A stretch of DNA of 64,000 nucleotides from Pseudomonas ekonensis (GTDB taxonomy: Bacteria > Pseudomonadota > Gammaproteobacteria > Pseudomonadales > Pseudomonadaceae). Below the pieces are notes generated by a model. The model was not told the origin of the DNA. It did not search any database and saw only the letters and a list, made by a program, of their open reading frames with translations. Positions within the stretch are counted from its first letter, which is position 1. Every line of letters starts with the position of its first letter. Positions 54,828-62,892 of this stretch are shown in pieces. The translations under genes were made by a program, and so were the position numbers. The stretch covers positions 2,494,001 through 2,558,000 of the forward strand of contig NZ_JAHSTS010000001.1 in NCBI RefSeq assembly GCF_019145435.1. Direction: 5' to 3'.

Positions 54828-56324
54828 ATGAACAACAACGACTACGACGTACTGATCATCGGCGCAGGCCTTTCCGGCATCGGAACCGCTTGCCACCTGA
54901 GCGAAGAATGTCCAGAGAAACGCCTGGCGATCCTGGAGCGGCGCGATTGCGCGGGGGGCACGTGGGATCTGTTCCGCTACCCGGGCATCCGCTCCGATTC
55001 GGACATGCTCAGCTACGGCTACCGGTTCCGCCCTTGGGACAGCCCGAAAGTGCTGGCCGACGGCGCCGCCCTGCGCCAGTACATCCAGGACACGGCCCAG
55101 GCGTTCGGCATCGACGACAAGATTCATTTCGGCCTGAAGATCATCGGCGCCGACTGGTCCACCGCCGACCGGCGCTGGCACCTGACCGCCCTGCACGAGG
55201 CCAGCGGCAGCCTGCGTACCTACCGCTGCAAGCACCTTGTGTGCTGCACCGGCTACTACAACCATGACGAGGGGTTCCTGCCGTCCTTCGCCGGAGAGGA
55301 AGACTTCAAAGGCCTGCGGATCCACCCGCAGCACTGGCCGCAGAACCTGGACTACACCGGCAAGCGCGTCGTGGTGATCGGCAGCGGCGCCACCGCCGCC
55401 ACGCTGATCCCGGCCATGGCGCAGACCGCCGGGCACGTCACCATGCTGCAGCGCTCGCCCTCCTACATCTACTCTTTGCCGGCCGAAGACAAGCTGACCG
55501 CCGCGCTCACGCACCTCATGCCGCCCCGGTGGGCCTACGCACTGGCGCGCAAGCGCAACATCCTGATGTACCGCTGGGTCTACGTGGCGTGCCGGCGCTG
55601 GCCGACGCTGATGCGCAAGTTCCTGCTCAGCCATGTCCGGCGCCAGGTCGGCCCCGGCGTCGACATGCGCCACTTCACCCCGGCCTACATGCCCTGGGAC
55701 GAGCGCCTGTGCGCCGTGCCCGGCGGCGACCTGTTCAAGGCCGTGCGCCAGGGCAAGGCCAGCGTGGCGACCGACCGCATCGAGCGGTTCACCGAGCGCG
55801 GCATCCTGCTCAAGTCCGGCCAGCACCTGGACGCCGACATCATCGTCACGGCCACCGGCCTCAAGCTGCAATTGCTGGGGGGCCTGACGCTGTCGGTCGA
55901 CGGCGTGCCCTACCCGGTCAACGAGCACCTGACCTACAAGGGCGTGCTGCTGGAGAACCTGCCCAACCTGGCGTGGATCTTCGGTTACACCAACATTTCC
56001 TGGACGCTGAAGGTCAGCCTGTCTGCCAGGTACCTGTGCCGCCTGTTCAAGTTCATGGACCGGCACGGCCTGGAAACCGTCGCTCCGATTGACGACGACG
56101 GCAACGCCTTGAACGACGGCATCATGGACTCGATGAAGTCCGGCTACATCCAGCGCGACCGGCAGATCCTGCCGCGCCAGGGCAAGGCGCATCCGTGGCG
56201 CGTGCTGATGAACTACAGCGCCGACAAGCAAATGCTGCTCAAGGATCCGGTCGAGGATCCGCGCCTGACGTTCCAGCCGCTGCGCCAGGCGCAGCCCGCC
56301 CCGCGCACAACCGCGCTGCTGTGA
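54828..56324 (+). CDS. Baeyer-Villiger-type flavin monooxygenase
   Basis: A 498-residue class B monooxygenase. VLIIGAGLSGIGTACHL is the FAD motif, GGTWDLFRYPGIRSDSD the conserved loop, and FKGLRIHPQHWP fits the FxGxxxHxxxW fingerprint of Baeyer-Villiger enzymes. The NADPH motif is VVVIGSGATAATLIP. The enzyme inserts one oxygen next to a ketone, giving an ester. The esterase gene follows 8 bp later, so the pair can open a ketone into acid and alcohol. Divergent AraC regulator as in other BVMO loci. Substrate unknown. Start at 54828 follows AGCAACGTC; a longer in-frame reading lacks support. Confidence 0.93.
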   Translation: MNNNDYDVLIIGAGLSGIGTACHLSEECPEKRLAILERRDCAGGTWDLFRYPGIRSDSDMLSYGYRFRPWDSPKVLADGAALRQYIQDTAQAFGIDDKIHFGLKIIGADWSTADRRWHLTALHEASGSLRTYRCKHLVCCTGYYNHDEGFLPSFAGEEDFKGLRIHPQHWPQNLDYTGKRVVVIGSGATAATLIPAMAQTAGHVTMLQRSPSYIYSLPAEDKLTAALTHLMPPRWAYALARKRNILMYRWVYVACRRWPTLMRKFLLSHVRRQVGPGVDMRHFTPAYMPWDERLCAVPGGDLFKAVRQGKASVATDRIERFTERGILLKSGQHLDADIIVTATGLKLQLLGGLTLSVDGVPYPVNEHLTYKGVLLENLPNLAWIFGYTNISWTLKVSLSARYLCRLFKFMDRHGLETVAPIDDDGNALNDGIMDSMKSGYIQRDRQILPRQGKAHPWRVLMNYSADKQMLLKDPVEDPRLTFQPLRQAQPAPRTTALL

Positions 56325-56332
56325 GGTGGGCG

Positions 56333-57313
56333 ATGACATCCCTAAGACAAGGCTCGACCCGCGAACCCGGCCACACCCGCTTCGTCCGTCCCCGCCGGGG
56401 CCGTTTGATCGGCGCGCTGCTCAACGGCCTGCTGCGCCTCACCGTCAAGTGGCGGCACGGGTTGCGCATCGACATCGCCGCGCTGCGCGATCAACTGGCG
56501 AAACTCGACCGCCAGGCGCCGCACCGGTTGCTGGCCGGCGTGCAGCGCCAACGGGTGGACTGCAACGGCGTGAACGCCCATTGGCTAGTGCCCAAGACCT
56601 GCCGGCCGAAACGCGTGCTGCTCTATCTCCATGGCGGCGCCTTCGTCGGCTACACGGCGGACACCTATGCCGGCATGGTCGCATCGTGGTGCAAGGCGCT
56701 GGACGCCCGGGCCTTGATGGTCGATTACCGGTTGGCGCCGGAGTCGCCGCACCCGGCGGCGCTGCAAGACTGTTTCACTGCGTACCAATGGCTACTGGAC
56801 CAGGGCGTCAAACCGCAGCACATCGTGCTGGCCGGCGATTCGGCCGGCGGCAACCTGGCGCTGGCCACCTTGCAGCACCTGAAACACGCAGGCCTGCCGC
56901 TGCCCTGCTGCGCGGCGTTGCTGTCGCCGTTCCTGGACTTCACCCTCAGCGGCGCCAGCGCCCTCACCAACGCCCGCCGCGATCCGGTGTTCACCCACGC
57001 CTTCGCCATCGGCATCCGGGGCTTCTACGCCAGCGCCGAACAGCATTCGCTGCCGGCGGTGTCGCCGCTGTTCGGCGACTTCCACGCACTGCCACCGTTG
57101 CTCTTGCAGGTCGGCAGCACCGAGATGCTGCTGGACGACGCCGTGCGCGCCGCCGCCAAGGCCCGCGCGGCCGGCGTGACGGTGCAGCTGGAGGTCTGGC
57201 GGCACCTGCCCCATGTGTTCCAGATGGTTGCCGCACTGCCGCAGTCCCGTGAGGCCGCACGGCACATCTGCGACTTCGTCCGGGTTCATGCAGGCTGGAG
57301 TGCCGACTGTTGA
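56333..57313 (+). CDS. Alpha/beta hydrolase, hormone-sensitive-lipase family esterase
   Basis: A 326-residue esterase of the HSL family. YLHGGAFVG is the oxyanion-hole HGG motif, VLAGDSAGGNLALATL the nucleophile elbow, and HVF at residue about 300 the base (LPHVFQMV). It directly follows the monooxygenase (8 bp), and would hydrolyse the ester it forms. A short N-terminal extension is hydrophobic (LIGALLNGLLRLTVKW), so membrane association is possible. Confidence 0.9.
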   Translation: MTSLRQGSTREPGHTRFVRPRRGRLIGALLNGLLRLTVKWRHGLRIDIAALRDQLAKLDRQAPHRLLAGVQRQRVDCNGVNAHWLVPKTCRPKRVLLYLHGGAFVGYTADTYAGMVASWCKALDARALMVDYRLAPESPHPAALQDCFTAYQWLLDQGVKPQHIVLAGDSAGGNLALATLQHLKHAGLPLPCCAALLSPFLDFTLSGASALTNARRDPVFTHAFAIGIRGFYASAEQHSLPAVSPLFGDFHALPPLLLQVGSTEMLLDDAVRAAAKARAAGVTVQLEVWRHLPHVFQMVAALPQSREAARHICDFVRVHAGWSADC

Positions 57314-57410
57314 ATGGTGCTCCATTCATTTAAATAACAGTCGTTTCGCTTATGTGGAAGACGCGGATACGCTCGGTCGGCCATGTGGCGAACTGATGGA
57401 GGAAAGCGCT

Positions 57411-58139
57411 ATGCAAGCGTCTCTTCGCAAGGCGTTCCGGGAAGACGGAGCCGTGCTGATCAAAGGATTCCTGACCCCGCAACAACTGTCCCAATGCCGG
57501 GAAGCCTACGACTGGGCCGTGGACAACCACGGCCCCAACGCCTTCCGGATGTTCAACGACACCGAGCAGCAGGCCCACGTCGACAACGCCAACCCCGTGG
57601 CCAAGGACCGGCTGGAGGCACTGGTGGCGAGCCTGCCCCTGGGCTGCCTGTTCGCCGACCTGTGGGGCAGCGAGAACGTCTGGTATTTCGCCGAGGAAGT
57701 CTTCCTCAAGGCCGGCGGCCACGGCTCGCGCACCCTCTGGCACCAGGACACGTCCTACCTGCCCTGGGCCGGCGAGCATTGGGGTAACGCGTGGATCAGC
57801 TTCGAGTCCGTGCCCAAGCGCAACGCCCTGGAGATCGTGCGCGGCTCCCACCGCGGCCCACGCTACGACGGCACCACCTTCCGCGACCCGGACGACCCGA
57901 CCCAACCGCTGCACGGCGGCGCGCCGGTCGATGCGGCGTTCCCGGACCGACACACCTTCGTGTTCCGTTTCTTCGGCGACGACGCCACGTTCCAGCCGCT
58001 GCCGAGCGACAGCGCCTCAGGCTATCCGCCCCAGGGCTCGCTGTTCGCCAACGAGCTGGCCGGCCTGAAAGCGGGCGACCCGTTCCGCCACCCGACCTTC
58101 CGCCGCCTCATCTGCCCTGACCGTGGAGAACTGCCATGA
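57411..58139 (+). CDS. PhyH-family dioxygenase with an apparent internal shortening
   Basis: A 242-residue Fe(II)/2-oxoglutarate-type protein. H111 and D113 (WHQDTS) are the first iron ligands. After SHRGPRYDGTTFRDPDDPTQP the sequence jumps at residue 167 to LHGGAPVDAAFPDRHTFVFRFFGDD. In related proteins I recall about 40 residues between these two parts, including the strand that carries GDV-x-x-HPG before the HGGAP motif. The iron-binding His168 is kept, the strand seems lost. The stop overlaps the RidA start by 4 bp. ATG at 57411 follows GGAGGAAAGC. Could be a natural short variant or an in-frame deletion. Confidence 0.8.
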   Translation: MQASLRKAFREDGAVLIKGFLTPQQLSQCREAYDWAVDNHGPNAFRMFNDTEQQAHVDNANPVAKDRLEALVASLPLGCLFADLWGSENVWYFAEEVFLKAGGHGSRTLWHQDTSYLPWAGEHWGNAWISFESVPKRNALEIVRGSHRGPRYDGTTFRDPDDPTQPLHGGAPVDAAFPDRHTFVFRFFGDDATFQPLPSDSASGYPPQGSLFANELAGLKAGDPFRHPTFRRLICPDRGELP

Positions 58140-58552
58140 GCGAACCGACACCCAAGCGCGAACTGATCAACCCGCCCCACACGCAAGCGTTCTACGACCA
58201 GTACCACTTTTCCCAGGCCAACCGTGTCGGCGACATCGTCTGGGTCTCGGGCCAGGTGGGGATAGACGCCAACGCCGTGCCCGGCGACGGCATCACCCAG
58301 CAGTCGTACCTGGCGTTCCAGGCCCTGCGCACGGTGCTTGAAGAGGCCGGCGCGACCCTGGCCGACGTGGTGGAACTGATGACCTTCCACACCGACCTGC
58401 AAGCCGACGTCAAGGCGTTCGCCAAGGTCAAGGACGAGTACTTTCCCGACCGTTACCCGGCGTGGAGCGCCCTGGGCATCTCGCAGCTGTCGTTGCCGCA
58501 GTTGCGGGTGGAGATCCGCGCCGTGGCCGTGGTCGGCAGCGGCCGCACCTGA
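58136..58552 (+). CDS. RidA-family (YjgF/UK114) protein
   Basis: A 138-residue RidA-like protein. IVWVSGQVGIDANA and ALRTVLEEAGATLADVVELMTFHTDLQ are the conserved core; the C-terminal LPQLRVEIRAVAVVG closes the fold. The Arg that hydrolyses enamines in RidA (about residue 105) is replaced by other residues as far as I can see, so the exact activity is uncertain. Such proteins clear reactive imines or act on carbamoyl compounds. The start overlaps the stop of the PhyH gene (ATGA), so the two are coupled. Confidence 0.85.
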   Translation: MSEPTPKRELINPPHTQAFYDQYHFSQANRVGDIVWVSGQVGIDANAVPGDGITQQSYLAFQALRTVLEEAGATLADVVELMTFHTDLQADVKAFAKVKDEYFPDRYPAWSALGISQLSLPQLRVEIRAVAVVGSGRT

Positions 58553-58559
58553 CCGGCAC

Positions 58560-58590
58560 GCGTCCCGCAGCCCGGGCGGCTGCGGGACGC
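58560..58590 (+). terminator. Strong hairpin after the RidA gene
   Basis: Perfect 13-base arms GCGTCCCGCAGCC and GGCTGCGGGACGC around 5 bases. No T run follows. Lies 7 bp after the RidA stop. Confidence 0.65.
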
Positions 58591-58680
58591 TCCGGAGCGG
58601 ATGCTTTCCCCCGGCAAATTTCCTATAGTGCGGGACTGGATCAATTGCGCAACGACCGCGCCCGGAGCTCAGCCATTCCC

Positions 58681-59343
58681 ATGCACGACGCCCCTCGCCC
58701 CGCCCCCGCCGCCCACCGCCAGGCCGACGACGGCCAGCCCGAACCCCGTGCCCGCCGGGGCCGCCCCGTGGGCAACCATGAGGAAAAACGCACCGGCCTG
58801 CTCAATGCGGTGGTCTCGGTGATCGCCCGCGAAGGCTACGCCGACACCTCGATGCGCAAGGTCGCGCAGCAGGCCGGCTGCACCACCGGCGCCGTCACCT
58901 ACTACTTCGCCAACAAGGAAGAAATGGTCACGGCCGCCGCCCGCCACCTGTTCGATCAATTCGACATCCTGCTCGACGGCGGCAACGGCGCGGACATCGG
59001 CGCACTGATCAAGGACTGGCTGAACCTGGCCAAGACCGACGAGGCGGACGCGTGGCTGGCCCTGTTCCAGTTGATGGCCCACGCCCGGCACGAGCCGGCC
59101 TTCGCCCGGGTCTTCGAGGAGCGCTATTCGCGGTTCCGGCAGGTGTTCAGCGCGGTGCTGGCCCAGGGGCAGCGCGACGGCAAGATCCGCAACGACGTGG
59201 ACGCCACCCTGCTCGCCGACCTGCTCAGCGCCATGGGCGACGGCTGGATGATGGCCAAGCCCATCGAGCCCGAACGGTTCACCCCGGCCAACAAGGACGC
59301 CTTGCTGACGACCGTGATGACGCTGCTCGCGCCCGTGCGCTGA
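58681..59343 (+). CDS. TetR-family regulator
   Basis: A 220-residue TetR protein. N-terminal basic tail (RARRGRPVGNHEEKRTGLL) then the helix-turn-helix TSMRKVAQQAGCTTGAVTYYFANKEEM. It lies between the RidA gene and the convergent amine-oxidase operon. Which of these it controls cannot be told; the same direction as the RidA unit and a position 120 bp from it make control of the upstream BVMO unit less likely than an independent target. Confidence 0.9.
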   Translation: MHDAPRPAPAAHRQADDGQPEPRARRGRPVGNHEEKRTGLLNAVVSVIAREGYADTSMRKVAQQAGCTTGAVTYYFANKEEMVTAAARHLFDQFDILLDGGNGADIGALIKDWLNLAKTDEADAWLALFQLMAHARHEPAFARVFEERYSRFRQVFSAVLAQGQRDGKIRNDVDATLLADLLSAMGDGWMMAKPIEPERFTPANKDALLTTVMTLLAPVR

Positions 59344-59379
59344 ACCGGCGGCGGGCCTCCCTGCCGGCCGCCGCTCGCC

Positions 59380-60036
59380 TCATCGCGCCTGGCCGCCCAA
59401 CCAGGCGCTGACGGCGTCGATGTCGGCCTCCGACAGCCCCGCCGCCATGGCGTTCATCGCCTGCCCCGGATCCCGGCGGCTGCCCTGCTTGAACCCGTGC
59501 AACTGATCCGCCAGATAGAAACGTCCCTGCCCGGCGATGCGCGGCGCCAGCGGGCCACCCGCCGCTTCGTTGCCGTGACAAGCCGCGCAACCCTTGGCGG
59601 CGAACACGGTTTTGCCTTGTGCCTCCAGCGCCTTGACGTTGCCGTCGGGCTCGCCCGGCCCCGGCGGCTGCTTCGCGTAGTAGTCCGCCAGGCGCTTGAT
59701 CTGCTCGTCGCTCAGGCTCGCCGCCAGCGCTTCCATCGTCGGGCTGTGCCGGCGCCCTTGGGCGAAGGCGCGCAATTGCGCCTCAAGGTACGCCGCCTGC
59801 TGACCGGCCAGCGCCGGATACCGGGCATTGGCCGCTTGGCCGTTGGCGCCGTGGCACAGCGCGCAGGTGTCCTGCAACTGCGGCCAGGGGCCGACGCTGG
59901 CCTGGTAGTGCGCGTCATGGGCGTCCAGGTTCTGCGTGAACCGGTAGCCCTGCCACATCTCGGGGCCGTAGACCCCGGCGAACGCCGCCGCGGACACGGC
60001 CGCCAACGCCGTTGCGGTCCGGATGATCCGCTTCAT
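59380..60036 (-). CDS. Periplasmic dihaem cytochrome c, copy 1
   Basis: A 218-residue secreted cytochrome with an N-terminal membrane-anchor/signal helix (ATALAAVSAAAFAGVYG) and two haem sites, CALCH (58-62) and CAACH near residue 150. Each half has the c4/c553 pattern with downstream Met candidates. The start overlaps the stop of the amine oxidase gene (ATGA), so the two are coupled. Likely it accepts electrons from that flavoenzyme and passes them to the oxidase chain, as CycN does for nicotine oxidoreductase NicA2 in P. putida. Confidence 0.9.
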   Translation of the reverse strand: MKRIIRTATALAAVSAAAFAGVYGPEMWQGYRFTQNLDAHDAHYQASVGPWPQLQDTCALCHGANGQAANARYPALAGQQAAYLEAQLRAFAQGRRHSPTMEALAASLSDEQIKRLADYYAKQPPGPGEPDGNVKALEAQGKTVFAAKGCAACHGNEAAGGPLAPRIAGQGRFYLADQLHGFKQGSRRDPGQAMNAMAAGLSEADIDAVSAWLGGQAR

Positions 60037-61520
60037 CAGGTCGTCCTCCTGCGCTGCGTCAGCGCCTGCAAGGCTTGCAGCGCCGCCCGGCGGCCTGAGC
60101 GCACAGCGCCGTCCATCGCCCCCGGCCAGACCTCGGCGGTCTCGGTGCCGGACCAGATCAGCCGCCCCACGGACGGCCTCAAGTGCCGGCCCCACTGCGT
60201 CCAGAAACCCGGCGGCAGCGGTGCGATGCAGCTCAGTGACCAGGGATCGGCCTTGCCCCAGTCGTGATCGTGAAACTGCCGGGGGCGCAGGGCTTCGTCG
60301 CCCAAGGCGCGGGCGTAGATGTCCGACAGGATCGCCTCGGCACGCCCGGCATCGCTCGGCAACTGCCCGGTGCGGACGAACGCGTTGAGCACGCCGGCCC
60401 GGCCGTCCGGCGGCGAATTGTCGTAGGACCAGATCAACGGCCCCTCCACCTGCACGACCTGCCCGTTCAGGCCCTGGTCGCGCCAGAACGGCCGGTCGTA
60501 CACATGCACGGTCTTGCGCATCGGCGCGTGGGCCGGCCAGCGGCGCTGCAACTGCGCGCGCCCCTCGGGCAGCGGCGGATCGAACTCGATCCGGTTGCAC
60601 AGCGCCGGGTTGAGCGCGGCGATCACCTGCCGGGCGCGGACGACGCCCTGGTCGGTGTGCAGCTCGACGATGTCCCGATCCCAACCGACGATCCTGCGCA
60701 CCGGGCACGACAGCCTGACCTTGTCGCCCAACCCTTCGGCCATCTTCAGGGCCAGCCGCTGCGAGCCGCCGACGAAGCGGGTTTCCTGGGCGCCGTCCTT
60801 GATGCCTTCCAGCGTTTCGAGGCTGCAGCCGGAGGTGTTGATGATCGACAGGTAATGCAGCAGGCTCACACCGGCCGGCGAACTGCCGAAGCTCAGGCTC
60901 ACCGACATGTCGAAGCCGATCCGGTCGACCGGGCTTGCGCCCTCGCGGCTGAGCCATTCGCCGACGGTCTGCCCGTCGAGGGCGGCAGCGTTCTGCGCCG
61001 TCCACGGCTCGGCGGCCGGCACCGCGCGGGACATTGCGTTGAGCTTGCCCACCAGCACCGCGTTGGCGTTCGGTCCGCCGCTGGCGTCTTCCTGCACGCT
61101 GGCGTCGCCCAGCAGGTAGACCGTCTTGCCTTGGTAATAGGTCGGGAACGTGTCCACCTCCAGTTGCCGGGCCAGATCGGCGATGGCGGTCTGGCCCGGG
61201 CCGATCCACTGGCCGCCGGCCTCGGACACCACGCCACCGCCCAGGTCGTGGTTGTAGGTGCGCCCGCCCACCCGGTCCCGGGCCTCCAGCACCTGGAAAG
61301 ATTCGCAACCGGCCGCCAGCAAGTCCCGCGCCGCGGTCAGGCCCGCCAGGCCGGCACCGAGGATCGCCACATCGAGCACGTCCTCGGGCGTCGATGGCTG
61401 CTGTGCAGCGGCCCGCCCGCTCAACGCCAGGCCGCCGACCACCGCCGCCGCCCCGAGCGCCTGCAACAACCGGCGCCGCTGGGCGGCCTCAAGGGGCAAT
61501 TCGCAGTTTTCTGTGTTCAT
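60036..61520 (-). CDS. Flavin-containing amine oxidase/dehydrogenase, Tat-exported, copy 1
   Basis: A 494-residue flavin amine oxidase of the MAO/NicA2 group. The twin-arginine signal RRRLLQALGAAAVVGG is followed by the FAD motif DVAILGAGLAGLTAARDLL, RVGGRTY, and a C-terminal GTETAEVWPGAMDGAVRSGRRAA. The Tat signal puts it in the periplasm, where oxygen-independent transfer to a cytochrome is usual. It is coupled by overlap to the cytochrome gene. It oxidises an unknown primary or secondary amine. The paralogue at 62893 is about half identical by eye. Confidence 0.92.
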   Translation of the reverse strand: MNTENCELPLEAAQRRRLLQALGAAAVVGGLALSGRAAAQQPSTPEDVLDVAILGAGLAGLTAARDLLAAGCESFQVLEARDRVGGRTYNHDLGGGVVSEAGGQWIGPGQTAIADLARQLEVDTFPTYYQGKTVYLLGDASVQEDASGGPNANAVLVGKLNAMSRAVPAAEPWTAQNAAALDGQTVGEWLSREGASPVDRIGFDMSVSLSFGSSPAGVSLLHYLSIINTSGCSLETLEGIKDGAQETRFVGGSQRLALKMAEGLGDKVRLSCPVRRIVGWDRDIVELHTDQGVVRARQVIAALNPALCNRIEFDPPLPEGRAQLQRRWPAHAPMRKTVHVYDRPFWRDQGLNGQVVQVEGPLIWSYDNSPPDGRAGVLNAFVRTGQLPSDAGRAEAILSDIYARALGDEALRPRQFHDHDWGKADPWSLSCIAPLPPGFWTQWGRHLRPSVGRLIWSGTETAEVWPGAMDGAVRSGRRAALQALQALTQRRRTT

Positions 61521-61542
61521 CGTTGCCTAGTCCTCGGTCGGT

Positions 61543-62205
61543 TCAGCAGGGTTGCAGCGGGTACGCGGCGTTCTTCGAACGCTCCAGCGCGCAATAGGCG
61601 ACATGCATCTGCATCAGGCAGAAGGCCCAGGTCACCATGGCCAGGGTGTAGAAGTTCAGGACGACGTTGGTCTCGTCCCCCGGAATTTTGTAGAAGTCGT
61701 AGATGCTGGCGATGGCCTGACCGCTGAGCATGGCCAGCGCCAGGCCGATGGCCGCCCGGTGTTCGCCGACGCTCACCAGCCGACACACCACCCACACCAG
61801 GTACAGCGAGTAGGCACTCCAGGTGACCAGGTAGAAGTACGGCAGCGGCTTGGCGATGGCGCTGGACAGCACCAGCCCGAACGTCGCCGCCAGGGCAGCC
61901 GCGAACAGCAGGATGTCCTTGGTGAGCTGCGGCTTGTAGCCATGGGTGACGGCCATCATGCCGATCACCGCGATCACCGGGATGCCGAAGCCCCGGGAAA
62001 ACGCATCGCAGAAGAACGAGATGACGTAGGACACCTCCCAGCCCATCAGGAAGTACAGCAAGGCGTTGGTCGCGGAAAACGCCACGACCAGGCACTCGAG
62101 CCCCAGCAGCACGTTGCGCTTGCGCAGGAACTTGATGCCATGCACGACGCCGGACAAGACCAGCAGGAACGCGGCAATGCAGATAGCGATGTTTCGAAGA
62201 TCCAT
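61543..62205 (-). CDS. Membrane protein between the two amine oxidase modules
   Basis: A 220-residue membrane protein with about six or seven segments (ICIAAFLLVLSGVVHGI, LVVAFSATNALLYFLMGW, IPVIAVIGMMAVTHGY, DILLFAAALAATFGLVLSS, YFYLVTWSAYSLYLVWVV, GLALAMLSGQAIASI). No family is recognised. It lies between the cytochrome c of copy 2 and the amine oxidase of copy 1, in the same operon (gaps 15 and 22 bp). It may be a transporter or quinone-linked membrane partner. Confidence 0.8.
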   Translation of the reverse strand: MDLRNIAICIAAFLLVLSGVVHGIKFLRKRNVLLGLECLVVAFSATNALLYFLMGWEVSYVISFFCDAFSRGFGIPVIAVIGMMAVTHGYKPQLTKDILLFAAALAATFGLVLSSAIAKPLPYFYLVTWSAYSLYLVWVVCRLVSVGEHRAAIGLALAMLSGQAIASIYDFYKIPGDETNVVLNFYTLAMVTWAFCLMQMHVAYCALERSKNAAYPLQPC

Positions 62206-62220
62206 GGCGGCACGCTCGTT

Positions 62221-62883
62221 TCAGGGTTGTTGTTGTAGTGGTGGGTTGGCTGAAGCCAGGTAATGGGCGATCGCCTTGCGTTCGTCCGCCGACAGCGCGG
62301 CGGCCATGGCCTGCATGGCGCCGGTCGGTTCGCGGCGCTGGCCGTCGGCGAACGCGTCGAGCTGCGCCCGCAGGTAGTCGACGCCCTGCCCGGCCAGACG
62401 CGGGAACCCGGCGGCGCCTTGCAGGCTTTGGCCATGGCAGGCGACGCAGCCGCGGGTGGTCACCAGTTGCTTGCCCGCGTCCAGCAGGCCGGCATCGGGC
62501 CGAAAGCTCTGGTTGTCGGGCGGGCTCTGACGGGCGAAGTAGTCCGCCAAAGCGCGGATGTCCGCGTCGCCCAGGGTCTTGGCCAGCGGCTCCATGTTCG
62601 GCGCCCGGCGCTGCCCATCGGCGAACTGCTGCAACTGGTGGATCAGGTACGGCGCCGGCTGGCCGGCCAGGCTCGGGTAGCGTTGATGCAGCGAGCGGCC
62701 GCCGTTGCCGTGGCAACCGGTGCAGACGTCGGTCAGGTGCGGCCACGGCCCTTCGGACTCGTAGGCCTGGGCCGAGTCGCCGATGTACTGCTGCAGGTGA
62801 TAGAGGCCGAGCAGGTCCCGGCCGTAGAAAGCGGCGAGCGACGCGGTCACGGCCAGCACGCCCCATGCGATGCGTTTTTTCAT
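62221..62883 (-). CDS. Periplasmic dihaem cytochrome c, copy 2
   Basis: A 220-residue dihaem cytochrome similar to the one at 59380-60036. N-terminal helix WGVLAVTASLAAFYG, haem sites CTGCH (54-58) and CVACH near residue 147. It follows the second amine oxidase after 9 bp. The two copies show clear family resemblance throughout (for example MEPLAKTLGDADIRALADYFARQ against MEALAASLSDEQIKRLADYYAKQ), which supports duplication of the module. Confidence 0.9.
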   Translation of the reverse strand: MKKRIAWGVLAVTASLAAFYGRDLLGLYHLQQYIGDSAQAYESEGPWPHLTDVCTGCHGNGGRSLHQRYPSLAGQPAPYLIHQLQQFADGQRRAPNMEPLAKTLGDADIRALADYFARQSPPDNQSFRPDAGLLDAGKQLVTTRGCVACHGQSLQGAAGFPRLAGQGVDYLRAQLDAFADGQRREPTGAMQAMAAALSADERKAIAHYLASANPPLQQQP

Positions 62884-62892
62884 GTGTGCTCC

